A DNA stretch of 64,000 nucleotides from Enterovibrio sp051650965 (GCA_051650965.1 JBOFRL010000037.1:39177-103176); one strand, 5' to 3'; counted from the first letter of the stretch, positions 36,872 to 45,718 are shown. The notes: generated from the letters alone by a model not told the origin. Made by a program: numbers and translations.

Positions 36872-37413
36872 CCCTACACTTTCTCTCGCTATATATCCTT
36901 TCATTTAATCACTCTAAATATATTTATTGCTCCAACTTGTTGTGGTGTGAATTTATTAATTCGCGAGTTGATTTGTTATTTAAATATTAATAGAAATGAT
37001 TTCTATGAAATAAGTTTATTAACGATAGATTGAGAGATGTAATTTTATTTGAATTATAAAAATGTCTTTTAATAAGATTGAATTATTTGTTATGTAGGGT
37101 TTTAAATAATATTTGATAACATGACGCGGTATTTAGCGCGGCTGCGCCTGCGTTGCTCGTAGAAAAGTCTAATGAAAACAGTGTGTTACAACATTGTGTG
37201 GAGTGGCGCCGCCTGTTTTGCCGATAATTTAGATATATTATGTTATTGATGCAAATATATCGTTTTCTTAATTTTTATCGCGATAGTAAATTTTTATCTT
37301 ATGCGTTTTATTGAGGCTGTCAATTGTTTTTATTTATAAAGAAGGTGTACAACAAGTTTTGTGAAATAAAGTAAAAAACAATAAAAAATAAAGGTGTTTT
37401 TAAGAATAAAATA
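36872..37413. other. AT-rich gap upstream of the secreted chitin-binding-like protein
   Basis: About 540 bases, very AT-rich, with no believable ORF (a 63-codon frame at 36842-37033 starts inside the dapB terminator and looks random). Its length before a single small gene suggests an extended control region; I see no specific operator. Confidence 0.55.
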
Positions 37414-37441
37414 TTTACAAGGGAGGCGATTTATATATAAT
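37414..37441 (+). promoter_or_regulatory. Sigma-70 promoter of the secreted chitin-binding-like protein
   Basis: TTTACA, 16 bases, TATAAT. This gives a predicted start near 37448 and a leader of about 90 bases. One of the best -35/-10 pairs in the window. Confidence 0.7.
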
Positions 37442-37538
37442 GACCACGTTGCTAGACAGTTAAATGTTTTCTTGACTTAAATCTTGGACATTGCCCGTGC
37501 TGGCAACCAATAAAAACAATATAATAATGAGGTCACAC

Positions 37539-38051
37539 ATGAAAAAATTACTACTTGCTATTGCAGTATTGACTGCAGCCGGTGCGCAAGCTGGTTTAAA
37601 CGAAACTTCACGTATCGAAGGCGCTGAGTTTAACTTCCCATTCGGCATGGAAGTTTATCAGGCGGGCACTAAAGTTCAGCATAACGACCGTTTGTTCCAG
37701 TGTAGAGAAGGTGACAACGCTGGTTTTTGTAAGCAGTGGTCTGTTGCTGCTAACCATTATGAGCCAGGCGTTGGCTTTGCTTGGCAAGAAGCGTGGACTG
37801 AAATTACACCTGTTGCAAAAGGCGGCGTAGATTATCACTTTAAATTCCCTGAAAAAATGGATTTCTACATGGAAGGGGCATTGGTTGAGCATGATGGTGA
37901 GGTGTACCGTTGTAAGCCATATCCGAACGCTGGCTATTGTTCACAGTGGAGCGAAAGCGCTAACCAGTACGAGCCAAAAGTTGGTTTTGCTTGGCAAATG
38001 GCGTGGGATCACGTAGGCCCAGCGGGTAACCAGCTGCTAAGCCGCTTCTAA
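37539..38051 (+). CDS. Small secreted protein of two chitin-binding-like repeats
   Basis: 170 residues. Signal peptide MKKLLLAIAVLTAAGAQA, then two repeats offset by exactly 70 residues (about 31-90 and 101-160). Each has Y-x2-G-x2-V-x-H, a Cys pair nine residues apart (C55/C64 and C125/C134), NAGxCxQWS, and YEPxVGFAWQxAW. The aromatic pattern and paired cysteines resemble chitin-binding modules of the CBM5/12 or CBM73 type found on Vibrio chitinases and LPMOs, but here there is no catalytic domain. Probably secreted, plausibly by type II secretion. Good RBS (GAGG), a strong promoter and a strong terminator suggest high expression. Chitin binding is inference from pattern. Confidence 0.8.
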   Translation: MKKLLLAIAVLTAAGAQAGLNETSRIEGAEFNFPFGMEVYQAGTKVQHNDRLFQCREGDNAGFCKQWSVAANHYEPGVGFAWQEAWTEITPVAKGGVDYHFKFPEKMDFYMEGALVEHDGEVYRCKPYPNAGYCSQWSESANQYEPKVGFAWQMAWDHVGPAGNQLLSRF

Positions 38052-38069
38052 TTTAGAATCCATTGATCA

Positions 38070-38097
38070 AGCCAGAGGGAAACCTCTGGCTTTTTTT
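38070..38097 (+). terminator. Terminator of the secreted repeat protein
   Basis: 9-bp perfect stem AGCCAGAGG/CCTCTGGCT with GAAA tetraloop and seven T. Confidence 0.92.
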
Positions 38098-38327
38098 GTG
38101 CCAATTTTTTGGCGAATTTTTTGTGCAAGATCATTTAGTTGCAAGCTGTTTGTAGCCTTGCAACTGTCGTCTAGGTGTAAGCCTCGAACGCGCCTGAATT
38201 AGCATAAAAGTGCATTTTTATGCAAAATGAAATTATATCAGAAAGCTTTGTAAGTCCCGAGCTATCAAGCTTTGTCAAAAAAAGCACATTGACCGGTAAG
38301 TTGCTCGTAATAGGTGATATTGGTCGA

Positions 38328-38549
38328 TTATCCTAACAAAGAAACCGTTTGCTCTGAATCAATAAAATTTTGGCCAATCTTTATCGTCCCTTTGCAAGTG
38401 TTGCAGTGGCAGTAAATATTATTTTTTGCCTCGTTGGCAGTGCAAAGGCCGTTTTCGCCTTCTAAAAAAATAACTTGTTGACACAAAAGGCTTAAATCCC
38501 TAACATTGGCGCAATTTGTCAAAACTTTGCATATTGTGCAAAGTGGCAT
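38328..38549 (-). CDS. Possible Cys-rich (zinc-ribbon-like) microprotein
   Basis: 73 codons from ATG 38549, with AGG five bases upstream. Eight cysteines: CTIC at 4-7, C13, C23, C36, then CHCNTC at 47-52, so two CxxC knuckles about 40 residues apart, as in zinc ribbons. No family recognised. Position is odd: the first codons overlap the region just upstream of carA. It may be a real small metal-binding protein or a chance frame; the spaced CxxC motifs and the RBS favour real, the lack of a visible promoter and terminator counts against it. Confidence 0.4.
   Translation of the reverse strand: MPLCTICKVLTNCANVRDLSLLCQQVIFLEGENGLCTANEAKNNIYCHCNTCKGTIKIGQNFIDSEQTVSLLG
38525..38543. promoter_or_regulatory. 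Perfect dyad upstream of carA
   Basis: CTTTGCA-N5-TGCAAAG, a 7-bp perfect inverted repeat immediately before a TTGACA hexamer (38549-38554), 74 bases upstream of the carA start. A clear -10 at normal spacing is not visible (TATGCT occurs at 38565 and 38575). Could be an operator; it is not a PurR or ArgR consensus. Confidence 0.45.
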
Positions 38550-38616
38550 TGACACCTGAAGCGGTATGCTTCGCTATGCTTTTTTATTGAATATTTATTC
38601 GGGGGTGTTTTTGGGT

Positions 38617-39750
38617 ATGCATGCGCTTTTAGCATTAGCCGATGGGACGATTTTTGAAGGGATAGCGATTGGGGAACAAGGCGTTGCAGTAGGGGAAGTG
38701 GTTTTCAATACAGCAATGACCGGTTATCAAGAAATCCTCACTGATCCTTCCTATTCAAAACAAATCGTTACTTTTACCCATCCTCACATTGGCAACACCG
38801 GCGTTAATTTAGCCGACCAAGAATCGACAAAAATCCACGCGCAAGGCCTCATCATTCACGATCTACCGCGTTACACCTCAAATTTTCGCTCCACCCAAAC
38901 ACTGACCGATTTTCTACGCAGCCAAAAAGTGGTTGGCATTGCCGACGTTGATACGCGCGCGCTGACAAGATTGCTGCGCGAAAAAGGGGCGCAAAACGGC
39001 TGCATCATGGTGGGCGAAAATATTGATCCAGAGCATGCCGTGCAACTTGCGCGCGAATTTAGCGGACTTGCTGGTGTTGATCTGGCAAAAATGGTCAGCA
39101 CAACAAAGTCTTATAGCTGGACGCAAGGCTCGTGGACGCTGGAAGACGGCCTGCCAGTCGCACAAGCGCAAGACGCGCTGCCGTACCACGTTGTGGCATA
39201 CGATTTTGGGATCAAACAAAATATTTTGCGTATGTTGGTAGATCGCGGCTGTCACGTAACGGTGGTACCAGCGACAACCCCCGCAAGTGAAGTATTGAGT
39301 TTAAAGCCTGATGGGCTTTTTTTTTCAAATGGACCGGGCGATCCGGCGGCGTGCACCTACGCCATTGATGCTTGTAAGCAACTGTTAGAAAAATACATTC
39401 CCATTTTTGGTATCTGCCTTGGCCATCAAATTCTTGCGCTAGCCGCTGGCGCGCAAACTAGAAAAATGAAATTTGGTCACCACGGCGCCAACCATCCGGT
39501 TAAAGATCTCAAGCGTCAGCAAGTTTTGATCACCTCGCAAAATCATGGGTTTGCTGTTGATGAGCAGAGTTTGCCAGCCAATGTGCGCGCAACTCACGTT
39601 TCGCTCTTTGACGGCTCGCTACAGGGTATCGCTTTGACTGACCGACCGGCGTTTAGCTTCCAAGGCCACCCAGAAGCAAGTCCAGGTCCGCACGACGCGG
39701 CGCCTCTTTTTGATGAATTTATTGAATTAATTAAGCAATTTCGCGCTTAA
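38617..39750 (+). CDS. carA: Carbamoyl phosphate synthetase small subunit CarA
   Basis: 377 residues. Glutamine amidotransferase subunit that passes ammonia to CarB. N-terminal domain with GEVVFNTAMTGYQEILTDPSY; class I amidotransferase domain with nucleophile Cys267 in FGICLGHQ and the His/Glu pair in FQGHPEASPGP. Start ATG 38617 fits the E. coli N-terminus and is preceded by a G-rich site; an upstream frame back to 38566 is not used. Twelve bases before carB. Confidence 0.96.
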   Translation: MHALLALADGTIFEGIAIGEQGVAVGEVVFNTAMTGYQEILTDPSYSKQIVTFTHPHIGNTGVNLADQESTKIHAQGLIIHDLPRYTSNFRSTQTLTDFLRSQKVVGIADVDTRALTRLLREKGAQNGCIMVGENIDPEHAVQLAREFSGLAGVDLAKMVSTTKSYSWTQGSWTLEDGLPVAQAQDALPYHVVAYDFGIKQNILRMLVDRGCHVTVVPATTPASEVLSLKPDGLFFSNGPGDPAACTYAIDACKQLLEKYIPIFGICLGHQILALAAGAQTRKMKFGHHGANHPVKDLKRQQVLITSQNHGFAVDEQSLPANVRATHVSLFDGSLQGIALTDRPAFSFQGHPEASPGPHDAAPLFDEFIELIKQFRA

Positions 39751-39761
39751 GGAGTATAAAA

Positions 39762-42700
39762 ATGCCAAAACGCACCGACATTAACTGCATTTTGATCCTA
39801 GGCGCAGGTCCGATTGTGATAGGACAGGCGTGTGAGTTTGACTATTCTGGCACGCAGGCGTGTAACGCATTGAAAGAAGAGGGTTATCGCGTTGTTTTAG
39901 TCAACTCAAACCCCGCCACCATCATGACTGATCCAGAGCTTGCCGATGTTACTTACATCGAGCCTATCACTTGGGAAGTTGTGCGTGAAATCATCGCCAA
40001 AGAGCGTCCGGACGCCATTTTGCCCACCATGGGCGGGCAGACGGCGCTTAACTGCGCGCTCGATCTTGCCAAGCACGGCGTGCTAGAAGAGTTTGGCGTA
40101 CAGCTGATCGGCGCTAACGTACAAGCGATTGAAAAGGCAGAAGATCGCGCATTGTTTGACCAAGCTATGCGCAAAATTGGCCTAAGCTGCCCACGCTCTG
40201 GCGTGGCTAAAACTGAGCAGCAAGCGATTGAAATTCTTGAAAAAGTCGGCTTCCCGTGCATCATTCGCCCGTCATTTACCATGGGCGGCAGCGGCGGCGG
40301 CATCGCGTACAACCACGAAGAGTTCATGCAAATTTGTGCGCGCGGATTTGAGCTTTCCCCAACGCACGAGCTTTTGATCGACGAGTCGCTGATCGGCTGG
40401 AAAGAGTATGAAATGGAAGTGGTGCGCGATCAAAATGATAACTGCATCATCGTCTGCACTATTGAAAACATTGACCCGATGGGCATTCATACTGGCGACT
40501 CCATCACTGTTGCGCCAGCCCAAACGCTGACTGACAAAGAGTACCAATTGATGCGTAACGCCTCGATTGCCGTGCTGCGCGAAATTGGCGTGCAGACGGG
40601 CGGCTCTAACGTGCAGTTTGGCATCAATCCAAAAGATGGGCGCATGGTGGTGATCGAGATGAACCCGCGCGTGTCGCGCTCATCTGCGCTTGCCTCTAAA
40701 GCGACCGGCTTTCCTATCGCCAAAGTTGCGGCCAAATTGGCGGTGGGCTACACCCTTGATGAGCTCTCTAATGAGATCACCGGCGGCGTGATCCCCGCGT
40801 CATTTGAGCCGTCGCTCGATTACGTGGTGACGAAAATTCCCCGTTTTAACTTTGAAAAATTTGCCGGCACCAACGATCGCTTAACCACGCAGATGAAATC
40901 GGTGGGCGAAGTGATGGCGATGGGGCGCACCTTTTCCCAGTCGCTGCAAAAAGCGCTGTGCAGTTTGGAAGTGGGTTTGAGCGGCCTTGACGAGCAGCTT
41001 GATTTTTCTGCTAATGATGCCTACAGCACGTTGCGCTACGAGTTAAAAGAGGCGGGGGCGCTGCGCATCTGCTATGTGGCGGACGCCTTTCGCGCTGGAT
41101 TTAGCGTTGCTGAAGTGGCAAAGCTGACGCAAATTGACAGCTGGTTTTTGGAGCAAATTGCAGAGCTTGTGCAGTTTGAAGGCAGCCTTAAAGAGTGCGG
41201 TTTGGACGCGCTTTCGGCGCCGTTGCTGCGCCGCGCGAAAAAACAAGGCTTTTCCGATCAACGTATTGCGCGCGTCATTGGCGTAGAAGAGGCGCAAATT
41301 CGTGCGCTGCGTGAGCGGTTTGATCTGCACCCTGTCTACAAGCGCGTTGACAGCTGCGCGGGCGAGTTTGCCAGCGAAACGGCTTACTTTTATTCAAGTT
41401 ACGATATGCAGTGCGAGGCGACGCCGTCTGATCGCAAAAAAATCATGGTGTTAGGTGGCGGGCCAAACCGTATTGGTCAAGGCATTGAGTTTGATTATTG
41501 CTGCGTGCATGCGGCAAAAGCCCTGCGCGCCGACGGCTACGAAACGATCATGGTCAACTGCAACCCTGAAACGGTTTCAACCGACCACGACACCTCGGAT
41601 CGCCTTTATTTTGAGCCGGTTACGTTAGAAAGCGTGCTGGCGATTGCGCGTGTTGAAAAGCCGTGCGGCGTGATTGTGCAGTACGGCGGGCAGACGCCGC
41701 TCAAATTGGCGAAGGCGCTGGAAGAAGCGGGTGTGCCGATCATTGGTACCTTGCCTGATGCGATTGACCGCGCGGAAGATCGCAAGCGTTTTCAAGATGT
41801 TGTTAACAAATTGGGTCTCTTGCAGCCAGAAAATGCAACGGTTTCATCGCTCGAAGAGGCGCTCAGCTGCGCGCAGTCCATTGGTTACCCGCTGGTGGTG
41901 CGTCCCTCTTATGTACTTGGCGGTCGAGCGATGGAAATCGTCTATGATGATGCGGATCTGCGCCGCTATTTTAATGAGGCGGTCAGCGTTTCAAACAGCG
42001 CGCCGGTGCTGCTCGATCGTTTCTTAGATGATGCGGTTGAGGTCGACGTTGACGCGATTTGTGACGGAAAGCAGGTGCTGATCGGCGCTATCATGGAGCA
42101 CATTGAGCAAGCGGGCGTGCATTCGGGGGATTCGGCCTGCGCCTTGCCGCCATACACGTTGCCGCACAGCGTGCAAGAGGTGCTGCGCGAGCAGGTGCGC
42201 AAATTAGCGCTAGAGCTTGGCGTGTGCGGCCTCATGAACGTGCAGTTTGCGATAAAAGAGGGGCAAGTTTACCTCATTGAGGTCAACCCGCGCGCCGCTC
42301 GTACCGTGCCGTTTGTGTCTAAGGCGACCGGCGTGCCGCTGGCGAAAATCGCAGCGCGTGTCATGGCTGGGCAAAGTCTGGCGCAGCAAGGCGTCACAGA
42401 AGAAGTGGTTCCACCTTTCTTCGCAGTGAAAAAAGTGGTCTTCCCTTTCAACAAGTTTGCACAGGTTGATCCACTGCTTGGGCCTGAAATGCGCTCTACG
42501 GGCGAGGTGATGGGGATGGCAGATGATTTTGCCACCGCGTTTGCTAAAGCGGATCTTTGCTGCAACGTGGCGTATCAAGTTGGCGGACGTGCACTGCTGT
42601 CGGTGCGCGGCCCTGACAAGGCGCGTATCGTGCCTTTGGCGAAAAAACTGCTGGAGCTTGGCTTTGAGCTCGATGCAACGCACGGCACAGCTGTTGCGCT

Positions 42701-42995
42701 TGGTGAAGCGGGGATCAACCCACGTTTAGTCAACAAAGTGCACGAAGGGCGGCCGCATGTGCTTGATCGGCTTAAAAATGGCGAATACAGCTATGTGGTG
42801 AATACGACCGAAGGGCGCAAAGCTATCGAAGATTCCAAACTGCTGCGTCGCTGCGCGCTTGATCAAAAAGTGAATTACACCACGACGCTCAATGCCGCCT
42901 TCGCTTTTTGCTTAGCGTTTGAGGCAACGCAATTGACTTGCGTTACCTCGCTGCAAGCGCGTCATGCTGCAATTGCAGAAAAAGCAATCAGTTAA
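39762..42995 (+). CDS. carB: Carbamoyl phosphate synthetase large subunit CarB
   Basis: 1077 residues, full length. Makes carbamoyl phosphate for arginine and pyrimidines. Two homologous ATP-grasp halves: LILGAGPIVIGQACEFDYSG and MVLGGGPNRIGQGIEFDYCC mark their starts; FTMGGSGGGIAYN and YVLGGRAMEIVYD the nucleotide loops. The C-terminal allosteric (MGS-like) domain is present. AAGGAG precedes the ATG. Its stop overlaps the 3' end of convergent dacB by 8 bases. Confidence 0.97.
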   Translation: MPKRTDINCILILGAGPIVIGQACEFDYSGTQACNALKEEGYRVVLVNSNPATIMTDPELADVTYIEPITWEVVREIIAKERPDAILPTMGGQTALNCALDLAKHGVLEEFGVQLIGANVQAIEKAEDRALFDQAMRKIGLSCPRSGVAKTEQQAIEILEKVGFPCIIRPSFTMGGSGGGIAYNHEEFMQICARGFELSPTHELLIDESLIGWKEYEMEVVRDQNDNCIIVCTIENIDPMGIHTGDSITVAPAQTLTDKEYQLMRNASIAVLREIGVQTGGSNVQFGINPKDGRMVVIEMNPRVSRSSALASKATGFPIAKVAAKLAVGYTLDELSNEITGGVIPASFEPSLDYVVTKIPRFNFEKFAGTNDRLTTQMKSVGEVMAMGRTFSQSLQKALCSLEVGLSGLDEQLDFSANDAYSTLRYELKEAGALRICYVADAFRAGFSVAEVAKLTQIDSWFLEQIAELVQFEGSLKECGLDALSAPLLRRAKKQGFSDQRIARVIGVEEAQIRALRERFDLHPVYKRVDSCAGEFASETAYFYSSYDMQCEATPSDRKKIMVLGGGPNRIGQGIEFDYCCVHAAKALRADGYETIMVNCNPETVSTDHDTSDRLYFEPVTLESVLAIARVEKPCGVIVQYGGQTPLKLAKALEEAGVPIIGTLPDAIDRAEDRKRFQDVVNKLGLLQPENATVSSLEEALSCAQSIGYPLVVRPSYVLGGRAMEIVYDDADLRRYFNEAVSVSNSAPVLLDRFLDDAVEVDVDAICDGKQVLIGAIMEHIEQAGVHSGDSACALPPYTLPHSVQEVLREQVRKLALELGVCGLMNVQFAIKEGQVYLIEVNPRAARTVPFVSKATGVPLAKIAARVMAGQSLAQQGVTEEVVPPFFAVKKVVFPFNKFAQVDPLLGPEMRSTGEVMGMADDFATAFAKADLCCNVAYQVGGRALLSVRGPDKARIVPLAKKLLELGFELDATHGTAVALGEAGINPRLVNKVHEGRPHVLDRLKNGEYSYVVNTTEGRKAIEDSKLLRRCALDQKVNYTTTLNAAFAFCLAFEATQLTCVTSLQARHAAIAEKAIS

Positions 42996-44427
42996 CAGGA
43001 AGCTGTTGCTGTAAAAGTGATTGATAAAGCGCGCGCTCAAACGCAAAAATGGGCTGCTGCGCTTTTTCTTGCACTTTGTCGGCATCCGGATAGTAGTAGT
43101 GGCTCACAAGCTGCACCACGATAAGATCCGTGTCTGCACGCTGCAGTACCCCCACTAAATTGTAGGTGCCAAAAATGGCGCCTGATTTAGCTTGTAGCCG
43201 GCCCTTGATTGGGGCATTGCGCAGGCTTGGGCGAAACTTCAGCGTGCCGTCGATGCCGGATGTGGGCAAAATCGCGAGCAGCTCCTGACGCTTATTTTTG
43301 TAGATCCACTGCATGATCTGCGCCAGCTGTCCTGCCGTCATCAAGTTATTGCGCGACAAACCCGAGCCATCGGCAAGCACCGCGTTGGTCAAATCGATGT
43401 TAGCCTGCTCTTTGAGGATAGCTTTGAGCGCCTTGGTGCCGTTAATGAACGAGCCTGGTTGGCGATAATAGCGATGTCCCATAATTTTCAATAAGTTATC
43501 TGCTATCAAATTATCCGAATCTTTTAACATGGTGCTTAACAACGCGTCGCGCTTTGGCGAAGAGTGGCTTGCAATCAAGGTGCCCTGATATTTACGCCCG
43601 GCCGGCAAAACTTGCACTTTGCCATTAAACGCAATGCCAAGCTCAGACAAAAGCTGCTTGGTGACCGCGGCGACATATTTGCTAGGATTTTGCACCGCAA
43701 ATTTAAGCGGGAAAGGCCCATCTTGCTTTGGAATACAGCCAGTTAGCTGATAGTGATTTTGATTATTGGCATTAAGCTCTAAATCGCAATTGGCCTCTTG
43801 CTGCTGCGTTTTACTCAGCGCTTTGACTTGCGATGAGGTGGTAATGGGCTGGTGTGACGGCACATACAGCCGCGTTTGACCGCTTTGGGCGCCGTTGTAC
43901 AACGTGGCGTGCACGCAGTTCCCTTCCAACGTGATGGCGCTGGTTGGCGCGCTGTAGCAGACGCCTAAAATGTCCCAAGGCAAGCCGACCGCCAGATCAT
44001 AGCCGCTAAAAATCGAGTCATCGAGCCAAATGTTGCCCTCGATCTTGCTTGTTCCACGCTGTTTTAGCTTGAGCAGCAGCGCTTTGAGATCTTTACGCAG
44101 CAGCGTGGGGTCGCCACCAAAATGGATAAAAACGTCTTGTTTATCTTTAAATAATTTTGTCTCAAACGAAAAATCTTTGGGCAGATAAACAGAGCTTGCG
44201 AGCGCGACAGCTAACTTTTGCGTGCTGCCTGGCGCGAGCAGGACATTTTGGTTTTGTGTAATGTATTCATTGCCTTGCTTTGCATCTATCACGTGCAGTC
44301 CTAGCAGCGTGCCTTGTGGCAAGTGCTTGCTTGCCTGCGGCGCAAAGCCTGCAGCGGTCGCGGAAGTGGCGGCAAAAAATAGCGCCGTGGTACAAAGCGC
44401 TCCTAGCAGCGTACGGCGTTGTAGCAT
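42988..44427 (-). CDS. dacB: D-alanyl-D-alanine carboxypeptidase/endopeptidase DacB (PBP4)
   Basis: 479 residues, S13 family. Periplasmic low-molecular-weight penicillin-binding protein that trims and cleaves peptidoglycan crosslinks. Motifs: SxxK = S68-TQK71 in APGSTQK, SxN = SDN in MLKDSDNLIADNL, and KSG in AKSGAIFGTYN (KTG in E. coli). ADGSGLSRNNL is typical of class C PBPs. The signal peptide begins MLQRRTLLGALC, with a twin-arginine-like RRTLL. Next to greA, as in E. coli. Confidence 0.94.
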   Translation of the reverse strand: MLQRRTLLGALCTTALFFAATSATAAGFAPQASKHLPQGTLLGLHVIDAKQGNEYITQNQNVLLAPGSTQKLAVALASSVYLPKDFSFETKLFKDKQDVFIHFGGDPTLLRKDLKALLLKLKQRGTSKIEGNIWLDDSIFSGYDLAVGLPWDILGVCYSAPTSAITLEGNCVHATLYNGAQSGQTRLYVPSHQPITTSSQVKALSKTQQQEANCDLELNANNQNHYQLTGCIPKQDGPFPLKFAVQNPSKYVAAVTKQLLSELGIAFNGKVQVLPAGRKYQGTLIASHSSPKRDALLSTMLKDSDNLIADNLLKIMGHRYYRQPGSFINGTKALKAILKEQANIDLTNAVLADGSGLSRNNLMTAGQLAQIMQWIYKNKRQELLAILPTSGIDGTLKFRPSLRNAPIKGRLQAKSGAIFGTYNLVGVLQRADTDLIVVQLVSHYYYPDADKVQEKAQQPIFAFERALYQSLLQQQLPVN

Positions 44428-44834
44428 AGAAAAACTCCTAAATAACTAACAAAATTGCAAATTCAGATCCCGACTTTTGATCTTTCGGAATAAAAATAGC
44501 GATTAATCCTAACAGGCACGATAGCAAGAAGGCTCTTGGCTATTTGCCGCATATTTTTCTGTGCAACGGTGGAAATGGAAGAAAACTGCGCATGAGGCGC
44601 TGATCACAAAAAACGTAAAAGTGTACTGGTAAAAAGTGATTTTGTTTAGAGGGCGAGAGGGTAAAAAGTGATTGCCATGCCGTCGCAGAGTTGTTACTTG
44701 CTGAAAAATATCAGGAAAATTTCCAATATGGCTTAGTATTACCAAGCAAGCTGTTGACTGCTTTTGTTGAAAAATCGCTATCGATCTTCACCAATAACTT
44801 GTTTACACTCAGGCTAAATAGCAGCTGTAGTTAC
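44428..44834. other. Control region between divergent dacB and greA
   Basis: About 400 bases without a gene. TTGACT at 44754-44759 could be a greA -35 but no well-spaced -10 is clear. The greA leader terminator follows. Confidence 0.5.
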
Positions 44835-44867
44835 GCCACGCGAAGTTTCTGCGCGTGGTTTGTTTTT
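44835..44867 (+). terminator. Leader terminator upstream of greA (GraL-like)
   Basis: Stem CCACGCG/CGCGTGG with a 9-base loop followed by TTTGTTTTT, ending 33 bases before the greA ATG. E. coli has a terminator in the greA leader that yields the short GraL RNAs; this appears to be the counterpart. Confidence 0.7.
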
Positions 44868-44899
44868 GTAGAACAAGCGATTTATAGGTAGAGTGAAAT

Positions 44900-45373
44900 A
44901 TGGAAAAAGTACCGATGACTGTAAACGGTGAGAAGTTATTGCGCGAAGAGTTACAACGGTTGATGAAGCGCCGCCCTTTGATAACGCAAGCGATTGCTGA
45001 AGCGCGTGAGCTAGGGGATCTTAAAGAGAACGCTGAATATCATGCCGCGCGTGAAGAGCAAGGTTTGTGCGAGGCGCAAATTCGCGATATCGAATACAAG
45101 CTTTCTGTTGCTCAAGTCATTGATATTTCAAAGATAAAAAATGAAGGCAAGGTCATTTTTGGCGCAACAGTGTCAGTGATCAATTGCGATACAGATGAAG
45201 CGCTCACTTATCAGATCGTTGGCGATGATGAAGCTGACATTAAGCGCAATTTAATTTCGGTGAATTCGCCGATTGCGCGCGGCCTGATTGGCAAGTCTGA
45301 AGGTGACGAGGTTTCCATCAACACACCTAGCGGCGTGCGCGTTTTTGAAATTGATAGGGTTGAGTACCTCTAG
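44900..45373 (+). CDS. greA: Transcription elongation factor GreA
   Basis: 157 residues. Rescues backtracked RNA polymerase by stimulating transcript cleavage. N-terminal coiled coil with the acidic tip ARELGDLKENAEYHAAREEQ (Asp/Glu catalytic pair) and a C-terminal FKBP-like domain. Standard length. Downstream of a leader terminator and convergent with yhbY. Confidence 0.97.
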   Translation: MEKVPMTVNGEKLLREELQRLMKRRPLITQAIAEARELGDLKENAEYHAAREEQGLCEAQIRDIEYKLSVAQVIDISKIKNEGKVIFGATVSVINCDTDEALTYQIVGDDEADIKRNLISVNSPIARGLIGKSEGDEVSINTPSGVRVFEIDRVEYL

Positions 45374-45379
45374 CGCAAA

Positions 45380-45408
45380 AAAGGCCGCTGCGGGTGCTGC
45401 GGTCTTTA
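45380..45408. terminator. Bidirectional terminator between greA and yhbY
   Basis: Stem AAAGGCCGC/GCGGTCTTT with one G-U pair and an irregular loop; T-rich on the plus strand and a T-run on the minus strand. Confidence 0.65.
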
Positions 45409-45421
45409 TTTGCCGTGAAAA

Positions 45422-45718
45422 CTATTTGCGAGGAAGCTGAATTTTCTGCTCTTCGCTTGGACGGTATAAGACCAATGTTTTGCCGATAATTTGCACTTGC
45501 TGGGCTTTAGTTTCACGAACAATAGCGTTTGCTATCAGTACTTTTGTGTCTCTGTCTTCTGCTGCAATTTTTACTTTGATGAGCTCGTGATGCGCAAGTG
45601 CTTGATCTATCTCGGCTAAAACAGCCTCAACTAAGCCATTTGCTCCCATAAGAACAACTGGCTTGAGATCGTGCGCAAGCCCTTTTAAAAACTGCTTTTG
45701 TTTTGTGGTTAACTTCAT
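45422..45718 (-). CDS. yhbY: RNA-binding protein YhbY (CRM domain)
   Basis: 98 residues. Single CRM domain associated with 50S precursor particles. MKLTTKQKQFLKGLAHDLKP, the GANGL loop (GxxG-like) and HHELIKVKI are very close to E. coli YhbY. The start at 45718 matches that protein; an open frame to 45772 adds residues with no similarity. Divergent to rlmE, the conserved arrangement. Confidence 0.95.
   Translation of the reverse strand: MKLTTKQKQFLKGLAHDLKPVVLMGANGLVEAVLAEIDQALAHHELIKVKIAAEDRDTKVLIANAIVRETKAQQVQIIGKTLVLYRPSEEQKIQLPRK

Noticed and set aside
36842..37033. 63-codon ORF after dapB
   Set aside because: Starts inside the dapB hairpin and has the composition of random AT-rich DNA.
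38560..38590. UTP-dependent slippage site for carA at the T-run near 38580
   Set aside because: E. coli carAB does use reiterative transcription, but without a secure -10 the start site cannot be placed in the T-run.
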